The notes: generated by a model not told the origin, from the letters alone. A DNA stretch of 64,000 nt from Capniomyces stellatus (GCA_001661515.1 LUVW01000044.1:81684-145683); one strand, 5' to 3'; numbered from the stretch's first letter, positions 36,984 through 48,509 are shown. Numbers and translations: made by a program.

Positions 36984-38124
36984 TTTATATATTATTAATT
37001 AATGAATCTCAATTAAAAGGAGGATATACAGGTTGACTGAAATTATTTTTATTAAGTATTTCTTGTCTGCCACTGTTTTTATCTTTTCCTTAATTTTTTT
37101 TATTTTTTAATCTTTAATAAAAAAAATTTTGATTCAAAAAATTGCACTTTTTTTTCCTCCACTTTTTTTTTTTTGCACTATCTCTATACGTAAAAGCTAA
37201 AAAGATTTAATCGCAGCAATGGTTTTGTGTGGGTAAAATTTACCCGTTCCTTGTGCCAATTGTTCAATTTGTTCTACTATTATCGCCCACAATTTACAAC
37301 AGAGTTAAATTCATATGTCCAATTATGTTCATCCAACTTGCTTTTACAATTTCACTCTGGCCAATGCAAACAGCCAGATTAATCAATGGATTTGCAGCTT
37401 TTTTATTTATTACTAGTATAGTGTTGTTAAGGTAAAATGGTCCTTTTAGTTGAAAAAGTAATTAGGCTTTAAACCAACGAGAAAACAAAAATTTAAAGTT
37501 TAGCACTTTCGAGTATTGATTTTATGGCAACTTGGTCAGTCAGTATGAGATCGGACCTTCCAACAACACCCACAAGGATGTGCATTATAATGTATTCAAA
37601 TTAATACACCTAGTACTAAGCAGTTTTGTATCTACTGACATCCTACTCTGTTCTACAAAGCTCAAAAAACCAACTAAAACCATCAGCTCCACTTTGACCA
37701 ATTTTGTTAACAGGTGTATCATTTTGGATGTTTGTTGCCACTGGTTTGGTATAATGCAGGCGTTTCGGCCCTACATACTGTAGGATAATGGTCCATTTGT
37801 TGGTACCAACCACTTTTCCACCTGCCGCTTATCACAAACACATTCTGAACTCTTTGGAGACTCGAGTATAAATACACATCATTACGACGACCCTGGCTTA
37901 GTCTATCGTTATATTGTATGGGTTGTACACCTCATTTTCAGAACAACGCTGTTAGGCTAGTAATTTAGGGTTAGGTTTGGTTGGGACTTTCTATTGAAAC
38001 TAGGACCGAGTTTTCATTTAAATAAATTCTATGCATAAACAAGTAAAACAACAAAAAAGAAAAGAAATTGAATATATGCTTCGTGGAAACACCGGCCAAC
38101 AGCTTTGGTTGGGTTACGTGCGTA
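36984..38124. other. intergenic region
   Basis: About 1.1 kb containing the RPL3 promoter and the 3' flank of NFU1. It holds a hydrophobic open frame (37229-37438) starting at GTG and a second frame at 37532-37783, neither recognised. Two adjacent TTAGGG-like units lie near 37968. Confidence 0.45.
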
Positions 38125-39132
38125 TTATTCGCTTTTGTTCTTGTTCAAGGTGGCTTCAAATTTTTGAAATTCGTTAACACTGAGCTCTTCAAGCTCGGAC
38201 TGGACGTTTTCGACCGATTGGACTTCAGGGATATAATAAGTAAGCATGTTTTCAATGCCATTTTTAAGAGTGAACTCGGAAGACGAGCAGCCACGACAAG
38301 CACCTCTTAATGTGATTTTCACAATTCCAGATACTTCGTCAAAGGAGATAAAGTCCAGATCACCGCCATCTTCTTGGATCGAAGGTCGGATTCGGGTATC
38401 CAGAAGCTCTTTTATCTCTGCAGTAATGTCAGAATCTAAATCCGAGGCTTTAGTAGTGCTGCTCTCGTCTGCCTGGTCAGCATTTGATTTGTTTATAATT
38501 GGCTGACCCGAAGAAATATGGTCCATTATTATAGAAAATATCTCTGGTTTTAAAAACTTCCATTCTGAATCTGCGTCTTTAGAGATTGTGATAAAGTCGT
38601 TTCCAAACATTACAGTTTCCACGCCACTAATTGAAAACAGCCTTGAAGCGAGGGGTGATTTTAGCGATTCTCTTGGTGAAGTATACTCGATTGTGTTGTT
38701 TGAATCCAATATCTTGGTGCCGGAAATAAACTTTAAAGCATTTTGGTTTGGCGTAGTTTCAGTTTGGATAAAAATCCCTCTCTCTAAAAATATTGTTATG
38801 CATAATTAATGTCGAGTAGTTGCAACACATTGATTCTTGCTTAGGCTGAGTAGGGCTTTGGGGTTATGCCCCTCCCTCCCAATCAAGCCAAGAGACAATA
38901 CAGAAACTTGATCAAGTACATTACGTATATGCTAAAAAAAGAGTTCACCCTTACTTTGTATAGAACGCAGTTGGTTTGTCACGCTCTTTCCGAAAATATT
39001 TACCCGTGGGGTTTGAGGCAGGAAAAGCGAATATTCTCTTTTGGCAACCAAAATGTCGGATTTAATCGCTGTTCTAATATTTTTTTGGCTTATATTTTTA
39101 AAGCTTCGGATAATCGATCTTGATACATTCAT
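38125..39132 (-). CDS. NFU1: mitochondrial iron-sulfur cluster scaffold NFU1
   Basis: Late-acting mitochondrial Fe-S carrier that delivers 4Fe-4S clusters to lipoate synthase and respiratory enzymes. Exon 1 is 39132-38949 and exon 2 is 38783-38125, with a 165-nt intron and phase 1 ends; 280 residues. Exon 1 encodes a basic, Ser-rich mitochondrial presequence (MNVSRSIIRSFKNI). Exon 2 starts with ERGIFIQTETTPNQNALKF, the Nfu N-domain, followed by LASRLFSISGVETVMFGNDF. The C-terminal NifU-like domain contains EDGGDLDF and the cluster-binding CxxC in RGACRGCSSSEFTLKNGIE. An acidic tail follows. All functional residues look intact. Confidence 0.96.
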
Positions 39133-39870
39133 TATTGCTTCGCTCTTAACAGTTGATTGTTATTTTTTGCGATTGTTTGGCAAAGTTGTTTAATTAAGTT
39201 TTAAACGATACTTTAAGCGAAAAGACGAAGTTTAAATTCAAACCTGGTAATGACGGCTTTTTATCCCAGGATTTATTTCCGCCAGACTTTACGAATTAAT
39301 TTATAGCATTTCAAATCAAGCATAAACCCTAAATTACCAATAGAATAATGGTCTTCTTGATCAGCTACCCTTTTACTGGTAAAAATTACTTCAATTACAA
39401 AACTCATTTCAGCTACCAAATACCGACCAAAACAATACCGCTTTTAACAAAACAAAATAAAGCAACGTCACTAAATAGCCTGTATCTCCATCCTCCAAAC
39501 TCCAGAGAAAGGAAGTATAGCACCAAAGATAACAAGTTTTGCCATTTAAAAGTACACTTATAGACGCTCCCTACCATTTAATTGGGCAGAGGTAGTGTAA
39601 GTCATAACCAACGAGTTAATATCGTCGACGCTCCCTAACCCAAAAGCAAATAGATAGATAGGCAAATCAATGGGTCAAATGGTTTACCAATGTAAACTTG
39701 GACCAAGGCTAAAACAAACACTGCCAATAATTATCCGTATGCAAGTAACTTGAAATACAACATAGCGCTGAAGGCTAGATAGTTTGAGTGGTAGGTTGAA
39801 AACTGATCCAAGACCAGCTAAAGAAGGAAGAAATAAAAATAAAAAAATCAGGCGGGTATGCTATTTGTGT
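39133..39870. other. intergenic region
   Basis: 738 bp between the 5' end of NFU1 and the 3' end of the NatB gene. A small plus-strand frame (39348-39563) is rich in Lys, Asn and Thr and not recognised. Nothing else stands out. Confidence 0.5.
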
Positions 39871-40941
39871 TTACATATCCCGAACCTTCACGGGATGCTT
39901 TAGTGGAACCATACTCTTCTTCTTTACATCTCTAGGCAGTGCCTTTCTCATATCTACAAAGTACAATTAACGGTATAGTAATATATGTTATTTTGAGCAG
40001 CACACCCGCCTTATAATTTACTACTATATGGTTTCACGTAAACTTACCAAATCCATCTTCAGATGGAGCTAGTCCAGACTTCCAGTAATAGTTCAGTATT
40101 GTTCGATATACAACATAGCCCAGCACTTTATACATGCCAACAGCAACTTTATTCGAAGGGCGAACAAATAGATCAACAAAGTAACAGTTGTATCTATAAA
40201 CAACCCAGCAGCAAGGTGATAGAGCACATATTTTTAGTTTAAAATGTATCAAAAGAGAAAAAAAACACAATAGATCACAATAGGAAAAAACATACATTTG
40301 TTCTGAGGCGATCTCCAAGTAATCCATCATAATTTGGGCTAGCCCTAATCTTCTATATTCTGGAGATACTGTGATCGCTGTTACGTGGCCATGCCATTCA
40401 ACGCCTTCGCCCTCAACCTTTCCCATCACTATAACGGATCAATAAAAGTCGGCTGTTTTATATTTATGCTGGTGGAAATATAGTATCAATAAGTTATAGA
40501 AAACGCAAATGTGGCTGTACCAAACTCGATTTTTGATGAGTATACGTACTGTATCCCATGAGCTCTCCAGAGCTTGACTCGGCTACTTGGAACAAGTCGG
40601 GCCAAGTGGCCATGTACTGCATGTAGAATGTGTTGTCATACTAATTATTCAACAATTGCAATTAGGGAAGAAAGTGTTAGAATTCGTAACAATGGCAGTT
40701 AGACGCAAGGTCGCAAGGTTAGATATAGTGCCGGTGGCTGAGATTGTCAAATGTAACTTACCGTTTCAGTAAAGAAATCGAGATTGCTACATATATAAAG
40801 TTATGTATTTATAAACCAACACACAAATGATAATGGTTTGGAATCAATTGTATAACAAAAAAAAAGATAGTACATTAATCTTGCTTACATTGTGTTGAAT
40901 TTAAATAAATCGTTTGCTCTAAATTGGCGTATAGTTGTCAT
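39871..40941 (-). CDS. NAT3: NatB N-terminal acetyltransferase catalytic subunit (NAA20/Nat3)
   Basis: Acetylates nascent chains that start Met-Asp, Met-Glu, Met-Asn or Met-Gln, with a NAA25 partner on the ribosome. Six exons rebuilt with matching phases: 40941-40889, 40786-40762 (25 nt), 40640-40550, 40428-40296, 40193-40048 and 39953-39871; 176 residues, the normal family length. The start MTTIRQFRANDLFKFNTINL is family-typical. The GNAT core shows WHGHVTAITVSPEYRRLGLA (acetyl-CoA site RRLGLA), YFVDLFVRPSNKVAVGMYK, LGYVVYRTILNYY, and EDGFDMRKALPRDVKKKS with the C-terminal HPVKVRDM. Introns are 94-121 nt. This is the most intron-dense gene in the window relative to its size. Confidence 0.95.
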
Positions 40942-42334
40942 GGTCGATATTTGAGTAGTATTCCGCACTTTAGCCGTTGTTTTTTGTTTGTTTTTTCAGT
41001 AGAGCAAAGCCTGTTTGCACTTGATTGTCGCGTTTTATGGTGTTGGATCAAGTTGGATTTAGTGTTGAAGATATTCCAATTAATAACTCAAGTAGCAAGA
41101 TTTAAATTTGTCTACACCAAATAGCACACAAAGGCTGTTTTAAAACAAGATTGTAAGAAAAGAATTCGATGTGGTAGCCACTTTTTAATAAGCTGGGTTA
41201 CTTGAATTGGAAGGATCTTTTTTTAGTTTAATAGCATAATTCGAGTGGAACTGTTAATTTTCGTTTTAAACAATGCCAAATCCAAAGGCGCAAAATTTGC
41301 CCAGTTAAAAAATACAACAGAATTCAAACTCGAAACCAAAGCTAATTTTGTGTTTAACTTTTGAACAAGGCCATGCTTCGATTTTGTGATTTATCGATCG
41401 AATTTGATCAAGAAAAGAGAAATAATGCTGATTCATTCCATTTTCAACAATATTTCTGATAACTTGGACCATGGTTGGCATAAGATAATTGACACTGATA
41501 GAAATGGGTGCTATTAAACCCATTCGTCAAAGTTGTGTCTGCAGAATATTACGTTGCAGTTATTCAATGACGGTAAAAATATTACCACCACTACTACCAC
41601 CACTACTATTTCTACCACCACTACTGCCAACCCATAGTAACATGATAATTAGTATAACTGCTTTCTTCCAACACACTTCCTGGCTTTGTGCGAGAAACCC
41701 AGCATATCCTTCCTTCACTTGTCGCTATCAGGTCCCATAAGCCTATCAGGATCAAAGTTCCTAGGCTCGTCTCAAACTTTTTTGTCAAACGAGGGATATG
41801 AATTGCTTGGGTTTCAATGGTATAATGAAGTTATTTCCTCACCAATACGATAGTATTCCCGTTTTCTGTATTCTCATAGCCGAATTTGATAAAACAGAAA
41901 AGCGGACTGTCAACACTCTTAATTTTGTCCTTTCAGTTCTCTCGAGGGTAGTTGGTAAAAAGGCAATAAGTTTCTAAAGTACAATTCTGAATTGGAAGGA
42001 GGAAAAAAGCATATTGAGCAACAATTGGCCAGTGAATTGCTTTCCTTTAGCGAAATTAATCATTATTGCTTTTTTTTTAAATCGGTACTACTTTTTTTAC
42101 CGCTATTATTATCGTAATCAGTGTCAAGTAAAAAAAGGGCAAACATTGTTTACTATTTCACGAATTCGCTACTTCTTGCTTTTGCTACTAAATCACAGTT
42201 AGAATTCCGTCATTAAAAAAAGGTATCGAATTTCAACTGGGGAATACAAAGATTCTTTTTAAGCTATATAATATCCATCTCGATAATAGAATATACACAA
42301 ATTCGTATATATCCTAGTGTAGTTCTTTAACAGA
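40942..42334. other. intergenic region between divergent NAT3 and NSE4 genes
   Basis: About 1.4 kb shared by two divergently transcribed genes. Apart from a CCACTA-type repeat at 41583-41626 I see no distinct element. Small frames on both strands are not recognised. Confidence 0.5.
41583..41626. repeat. CCA/CTA trinucleotide-type repeat
   Basis: Alternating ACCACC and ACTACT units, interrupted once by ATTTCT. C/A-rich on the plus strand and placed upstream of NSE4. Confidence 0.75.
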
Positions 42335-43680
42335 ATGAACGAAAGAAAAAGACACTCAGAAAACATTCGCGACGAGGATGCTGAAAAGGGAAAGAAGGCA
42401 GCCAGGAATCTACGAAATGAGTACCGCAAACTGCTTGAAGAAACGGAGCGTACGTTGATTTTATAACAGTTATCCGCCCTTTTAAAAATATGGCGATGGG
42501 TGATTGGCAAGAGCTTGTGCTTGAATATAAATGTTTGCATGGATGTCCCTGCACACCACACACTACACTCAACTGGTGTGTCAATTAATCAATTGTGCTT
42601 TATAAAATAGAAAAGAAGGTGGAATTGGTTGAGGGGAGCACAGAACTGCTAGTAGCAGAGATCCTCGAGTCGAATAGACTGTTTGAAAGAGGTATAGTTT
42701 TGACCATTTAGTTGATATTTGGCGATTAGCTTTGAGTTTCGAGGGTTTGAGTAAAGCTGAAGGTAAAACTAAATACTCCTGGACATTAAATGCTAAAACA
42801 ATAGTCAATAGTACACAGGATGCAACACTTGATTCGAGGCTGCTAATACTGTCAGCATCTATAGCAGAAAACAAGTCGAGAAAAATGAGAACAGATATAA
42901 ATACGTTTGATATGGAGGGGTACATGCGCAAGATACGTCGTAAGCTTTTTGGCCCAAACGCAGATGAAAGAGAGGCAGGTGGCTTCAAGCCGGACTGGCA
43001 AAGCTTAGGGGAAACAGCATCAAAGTATACACGGCGGGCAGCGGGATTGGATGTTCTAAGCGGGCCGTTTAATGGAGAAAAGCCAAAGCAACGAGAAGCT
43101 AGAAAGGTCATTTTGAAAAAGAGTAAATTGGGAGGGAGCGGCGATACAGTGTCAAAGGCGAATGAATTGAGTTTGGCGGGATTTACTAAGCAGGAAAACG
43201 AGACAACAAAATGCGTTAAGCAGATCCACTCGTTGTTGAAGGACCTTGGCGAAATCAATATATTCGAGTTTGTTGTTAACCCAAACTCGTTTTCAGAAAC
43301 TGTCGAGAATGTGTTTTATCTTTCTTTTTTAATTAGGGATGGGATTGTTTTTATCGACAATGGGAGTGGCCAGCCTATGATTGGTAAATTTCGATAGCTA
43401 TATTCTGCCAATACTGCAGCTACCGCTCTAACATTGTGTATATTTATGATATTTCGATCGGGTCATAGCATTAACTTTTTCAAATGTGTTATATGGATTT
43501 TTTTTTGTGTGTATGGGTGTGTATGTGTGTACTTTAGCTACCTGTGAACGGCCTGAACAAAGCGACTACAACAACGGACTGAAGAAGAAACAAATAGTTT
43601 TTAATATAGACATGGAGCTGTGGCAAACATTGATTGATACGTACAACATCACCAAATCGATAATACCGTCCAGAAACTAA
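42335..43680 (+). CDS. NSE4: SMC5-SMC6 complex kleisin Nse4
   Basis: Kleisin subunit that bridges the Smc5 and Smc6 heads for DNA repair and chromosome segregation. Four exons: 42335-42449, 42611-42691, 42730-43383 and 43538-43680, phases matching, 330 residues. The second intron (42692-42729) is only 38 nt. Exon 1 gives LRNEYRKLLEETE, exon 2 gives LVAEILESNRLFE, and exon 3 gives TLDSRLLILSASIAENKSR, together the Nse4 N-terminal helical region. The C-terminal winged-helix region has FEFVVNPNSFSETVENVFYL with SFLIRDG after it, then QIVFNIDMELWQTLI and IIPSRN, as in Nse4/EID proteins. Divergent from NAT3. Confidence 0.93.
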
Positions 43681-44696
43681 TGAACAATATCGTACTTGTC
43701 CTGATACTCTTGCATGCTAAGCACCCTCGACTATGTAGTTTCAGGATGATCGCACTGAGTATTTGTTGACCATTTTCACTTTGTTTTTTTTTTGTTTTTA
43801 TTAATTGCCTTATTTATTAAACATTGACTTTGTAATAAAACCCTCTCACGCTTTAAACTGCCAATGATTAGATAAAATGGCTGTAAACTTTTCAACTTTT
43901 TTTGTTACTAATGTTTATTGGAGTTTTTTTAATTTTATATTTAATTCGGTCTGATTAATTTACACTTTAAAGATGTTGGATCGAATCCATAACAAAACAA
44001 AACAGAATAGTAAAAAAAGAAAGGATGGAACAGGTGAAAGTTAGAGAGCAATTAGAGTTGAATCATCTGCATTAAACAAGATAGTATACTGTATACTAAA
44101 AAAAACATACACTATGTTCGAATATCACGAACGTTGGAAAAAGTTAAAAAAAAAGGATATACATGTAAACTTGGGCATTGGTAAAAGCAAAAGAAAGTTA
44201 GCTCTGTCGGCCCTTAATCGAAGCCACTAAATAAAAAAAAAGCAGACGTGAATGCATAGTACTTTTTCAAATTAAATATTCGCAACTGAAATACAAAACG
44301 TATAAAATCCAACACTTTTTTTTTCTCTTCATTTCAAAGAAGATTATATTTGATTCAGAAAGAGGAAAAAAAAATCTTGTTCCAGCATTAAGCGTTTGTG
44401 AAATATAAAGCATCTTAATTTTATAGTCTTTTACCTGTACTTTTATATACAAACCTCCTCCTATACTAAATATCTCTAGCCGCACCCGAGTGTAGTATAC
44501 TTTGAAGCTGCAATATTTCTACTAGTAAGTGCGCTTTTAACAGAACGTGTAAAGTAAAAGAGAATTTGTTTCAGACCCTTTTTTACTCTTGGAATTATAT
44601 CAAAAGACGTACACACTAGAGAGTGATCGATTAACCTTAAATCCAGCAGGCAGTTTGGGTGGCAATAATAACAAGCCCATACATGTATATACGATA
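43681..44696. other. intergenic region
   Basis: About 1 kb of A-rich DNA between NSE4 and the RING ligase gene. It contains a candidate 5' UTR intron of the downstream gene at 44525-44574, listed separately. No gene recognised. Confidence 0.5.
44525..44574 (+). other. candidate 5' UTR intron of the RNF220-type gene
   Basis: A strong GTAAGT donor at 44525 and an acceptor in TTGTTTCAG ending at 44574, 50 nt apart. The exon upstream has no ATG in a frame that would join the downstream ORF, so if used this would be a leader intron. The length is shorter than most introns here. Confidence 0.3.
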
Positions 44697-46982
44697 ATGG
44701 CAGCAATTGAGCAATCAGGGACGTCAAAAAGGGTAGAAGAATATGGTGGATCAAGCAACAGTAATCTAGGCAAATATGGGCAGTTACCAATAGAGGGTAT
44801 TTTGGATAAAGACAAACCGATGATACCTACACGGGATCTGTTTAACAAATACACACTCCTTGTAAAGGATGAGCAACAGAGTGATAAAAAGACGAGGAGG
44901 TGCGGGTTTTGTGGGTTTGATATACAGGTTGGGCAATACGAAGCGCATTTGGCCTTGGAAATGCAAGGAAGGTTAGAAAAGGAAAGAGAAGGAGAAGGAA
45001 GCGTTTATACTGATAGAGGTATTGGAAGAATTGAGACGAACTTGATACCCAGGAATGTGCTTGAAATGGATTTGGAAGAAGGGGAAATTAATGAGCAGGA
45101 TGAGAGGCGGGCCGGGGGTAGAAATGGTGCAGTAAGGGGCAAAAAGGATGGTGAGCGTTATAGTGAGGATCCAGTTAGTGAGGGGGAAATTGTGGAGGAG
45201 GATTTTAAGAATTCGTTAGAATATAAAAGTCATGGAGGAAATAAAGAGGAAAATAGTGGAATAGAGACAGCTAGAGACGATTTACGCATTCCGCAACTTG
45301 ATGATAGACTGGGAAAATATCTGAATGAAGGATTGAACAAGGCTAGAATGGATGCAATCAGTAAGAAAGGCACGATGGTAAAAGAAGAGGAAAGTGCTGT
45401 AGCTAAAGAGGGGGAAAGTACAACAGAAACGAAAAGAAGCGAAACCGATGATAAGAGTGGAGCGGTAAAGGAAAAGGTACAAGAGAATACTAAACGGACA
45501 TCCCCAAGACTTTTAAAAAAGACGGTGGTTCGACAAATAGACACAAAGGAGAGAGAGAAGATAGATGAAGAAAAGATAAATGAAGAAAAGATAAATGAGG
45601 AGAAGATAAATGAAGTGAAGTCAGAAGTGAAGTCAGAAGTGAAGCCCAAAAGGAAGGTAACGAAAAGAAATGTTGGAAAACAAGTAAAAGGAAATAAAGG
45701 TGGAGCTGTTGGTAAAAAACCGGAGCTGGATTCAGAGTCAGGATCAGAGTCGAGATCAGAAACTGAATCAGAATCCGAGTCGGATAACAGTGAGTTTGAA
45801 GAAGGATTGAGCAAGAAGAGCAGGAGTAAGCGGGCAAAGTTGGCAGGGATGGCAGACATGAATAAAGGGGAGCAAGCGGATGGTAGTAATAGTAGCAGTA
45901 GCTTGGCGATGAGTAGGCCAAAAAGAAACGTAAAGCCACCAAAGCCCAAGATAATTCCGCAAGATTTACCGAAGCCAAAAGGCAAAGCCAAACCAAAAGC
46001 CAGCCCCAAACCAAGAGGAAAAGCAACAGTCAAAAAGATAAAGCTCAGCCAGAGCCAAGTCCAAGGCGAAAATGGAGTTGGTCAGGCTAGGGCAGTTATT
46101 GGGGATCATCTTGGCACGAATGGCGGGGGAATTGGGGGAGGTGAACAAGGTGGAGGGGCAGAAGCAAATGGCGGATATAACGTTTGTTTTGTTTGTAATC
46201 TGGTTTTGTTCACGTTGGACTTAAACGAGATTAACCGACATATAGACAGCTGTTTAGGGCTAAACGGCAGTAGTGTCAGCGGCACTAATATCGAGCAGGT
46301 GACACAGACTTCAAGCCATGCCGAGACTCAAGCCATAGCACAGGAAACAAACACAGTTACAAATATAAATACAAATACAAGTACAGAAGTAAATATGAAC
46401 CGGACTGGGAATGCTGGGAACAACAACTTTGTCGAGTACGAGTGGGCAGGACAAACACGGGTTCGGGCAACAGCTTTATTAGAGGGACCAATAACACAGA
46501 CAATAACAAACAACAATAGTTCCAGTACCAACACAAGAGACGGAAATGTTGAGCTTGAATCGGTTGACATTGATGAGACTGAAGAGGAGTTTGTTTTTGG
46601 GACCAGTCAGTACACAGACTTTGACATTGAACGAGCAGCTCAACTCAACAAATCAGAGCTCCAAAAATCAACCAACATCCATAATAAACTGTCCAAGGAA
46701 TCCACTGCTGGTTCAGACACAAAGGGTGCCGACTCTAGTGACTCGAGCAAGGACTTGATTATAAGGATCCTTAAAACCCAGCTGGTTGAGCAGAACAAAC
46801 TGCTACTATCAACGCCCAAATGCCTTATTTGTCTTGAAGGGTTCCGCTCACCGTGCACCAGCGTTGTTTGCTGGCATGTCCATTGCGAGTCCTGTTGGCT
46901 ACAGACCCTCGCTACAAAGAAGCTTTGTCCACAATGCCAGCAGATCACTCAGCCAAAGGATCTACGAAGAATATATATTTAG
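44697..46982 (+). CDS. RNF220-type RING E3 ubiquitin ligase
   Basis: A 761-residue protein from ATG 44697; the frame continues upstream only to non-ATG codons. The C-terminal 55 residues carry a RING finger, CLICLEGF through CWHVHCESCW to LCPQC, ending QPKDLRRIYI. This arrangement and terminal motif are those of metazoan RNF220. Two further zinc-binding segments are visible: CGFCGFDIQVGQYEAHL near residue 68 and CFVCNLVLF followed by INRHIDSCLG near 496. The middle is highly charged and low complexity, with EEKIN and VKSE tandem repeats (about 285-320), an Asp/Glu/Ser block and Lys/Pro-rich nuclear-localisation-like stretches. RNF220 ubiquitinates nuclear factors; the fungal substrate is unknown. 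It converges on TMEM115 with 215 bp between stop codons. Confidence 0.88.
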   Translation: MAAIEQSGTSKRVEEYGGSSNSNLGKYGQLPIEGILDKDKPMIPTRDLFNKYTLLVKDEQQSDKKTRRCGFCGFDIQVGQYEAHLALEMQGRLEKEREGEGSVYTDRGIGRIETNLIPRNVLEMDLEEGEINEQDERRAGGRNGAVRGKKDGERYSEDPVSEGEIVEEDFKNSLEYKSHGGNKEENSGIETARDDLRIPQLDDRLGKYLNEGLNKARMDAISKKGTMVKEEESAVAKEGESTTETKRSETDDKSGAVKEKVQENTKRTSPRLLKKTVVRQIDTKEREKIDEEKINEEKINEEKINEVKSEVKSEVKPKRKVTKRNVGKQVKGNKGGAVGKKPELDSESGSESRSETESESESDNSEFEEGLSKKSRSKRAKLAGMADMNKGEQADGSNSSSSLAMSRPKRNVKPPKPKIIPQDLPKPKGKAKPKASPKPRGKATVKKIKLSQSQVQGENGVGQARAVIGDHLGTNGGGIGGGEQGGGAEANGGYNVCFVCNLVLFTLDLNEINRHIDSCLGLNGSSVSGTNIEQVTQTSSHAETQAIAQETNTVTNINTNTSTEVNMNRTGNAGNNNFVEYEWAGQTRVRATALLEGPITQTITNNNSSSTNTRDGNVELESVDIDETEEEFVFGTSQYTDFDIERAAQLNKSELQKSTNIHNKLSKESTAGSDTKGADSSDSSKDLIIRILKTQLVEQNKLLLSTPKCLICLEGFRSPCTSVVCWHVHCESCWLQTLATKKLCPQCQQITQPKDLRRIYI

Positions 46983-47197
46983 CTTCCCACTCCAGCACCA
47001 TATCTTTTACTTTTATTTTTTTTTATTTTATTTTTTTTATTGCCTTGTTAAATAATATGGGATTATACAATTTAAAATAATTCGGTTATAAATAGCAAAG
47101 TCTTGTAAAAAAAAATTAAAATTAAAATTAAAACTAAAATAAATATGGGGTTATGCATAGTAAAGTAAATATATGATGAGTAAATGGATAAAAAACT

Positions 47198-48509
47198 TTA
47201 GTTGCTGCTTTTGTTTTCTTGCATTATCGGACTCATAACCGGGTTGTTGTAAATCTCTTCACCGCCGCCGTCAACCTGTGACATTCGGATGTCAAGTGCC
47301 TTCAACGCCAAGTTCCTCCTGCGTTCCGAGTCCAAATTGTCGTCATTGTCAGTACCCTCATTGTGTTCGTGGTCTTCAAAATCCTCGTCAAATTCCATCC
47401 CACTCTCTCCAAGCTCCAAGCTATCGACAACAAAGTACTCCTGGTTGCTGGGAATTATTTTGGCCTGAATCGCCAGCCTGTACACAAAGTCTGAAAACTT
47501 CTTTACTGAAGGCTGCATCATGTCTGGGAAAAAGCTTGCAAAAGAAAATGCTTCGCTCAAGTCACCTCTTATATCTCCATTTCGCTTATAAAATCTCAAG
47601 TATATCCATGGCACAAACAGACCCGTATACATCAATATCAAACTGCTATATCTCCCGCTTATTATCAACACCAACCACGCAAGCGTCAAGTACACTACTG
47701 GCAAACTGTTTATTCGAAACATTATCGCCCCTCCAAACAATCTCGCTTGGTACTCGGGCGAAATCTGCTTAAACGCTACTGTAAATCCCGATATCACCCC
47801 TGCTATCCCATTTATCTGGATCTGGTACAGAATGCTCTTGTCCATAAGTACCACAGACAACAACAAATACGACACCACTGCCACCAAAGCCGGTATTATG
47901 CTGCTAATCATCAAGTACGCCACTGTCTCGGGCAGCCCCCAGTTCCTTTCAAGTGCTGACGTTCCCAGCAACAGTATCACCATCCCTAAAACAAACTATT
48001 CACCCAATCGACCAACCCACTTTTAATATTAATATACCCGTCCCACTCACATTTCTATTTTTTTCATTTCCCAAACATTCACTGTATTTGTTTTGTACCA
48101 CCTATCCTTACACTAAAGAAATCCGTCTCAATCCAACTTGTTGTAAACAATGCCCATGGCTTCTTCAGCATACTATCCATTTGTATCAAGATTGTTACTG
48201 TTTTTGTTTTTGTCACTATTTTTGCTTTCACCATTCTCTACATCTTTTCAATCTTTTGATTATAATTCAATTAAACAGATTTAATTCTGCTTTTTCTTTT
48301 CTTTTCAAGCACATTTAAACTATAAACACAAAAGTGTCTTACTAGCTTGGTCTCAGTATCAGATTCCTTAGTAACTCTGTGTCGCCGTACATTCCCGATT
48401 TATCATCCCTTAATATAAATGCCAGAAGCGATAATCCTGCAAAAACAAGTCCAATCCCATGTGCAGATGGTTGAAGCCCTGCCAATTGTCGCGTAAAAAA
48501 ACCTCCCAT
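47198..48509 (-). CDS. TMEM115-family Golgi rhomboid-like membrane protein
   Basis: Rhomboid-like pseudoprotease of the Golgi in the TMEM115/YOL107W family, linked in animals to retrograde traffic. Exon 1 is 48509-48343 (MGGFFTRQLAG, first transmembrane helix, ending LLRNLILRP), exon 2 begins at 48172 and encodes KKPWALFTTSWIETDF, and the last exon is 47985-47198 with LLLGTSALERNWG, YLRFYKRNGDIRGD, FAFASFFPDMMQP-like text (SFASFFPDMMQP) and NLALKALDIRM. Phases agree between exons 1 and 2. The junction of exon 2 to the last exon is open: either exon 2 ends at 48114 (phase 1), or it ends at 48112 and a 4-nt exon at 48054-48051 follows. Product about 337-339 residues. The acidic C-terminal tail is cytosolic. 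Confidence 0.9.

Noticed and set aside
37965..37977. Interstitial telomere-like TTAGGGTTAGG
   Set aside because: Fewer than two full units; expected by chance in 64 kb of this composition.
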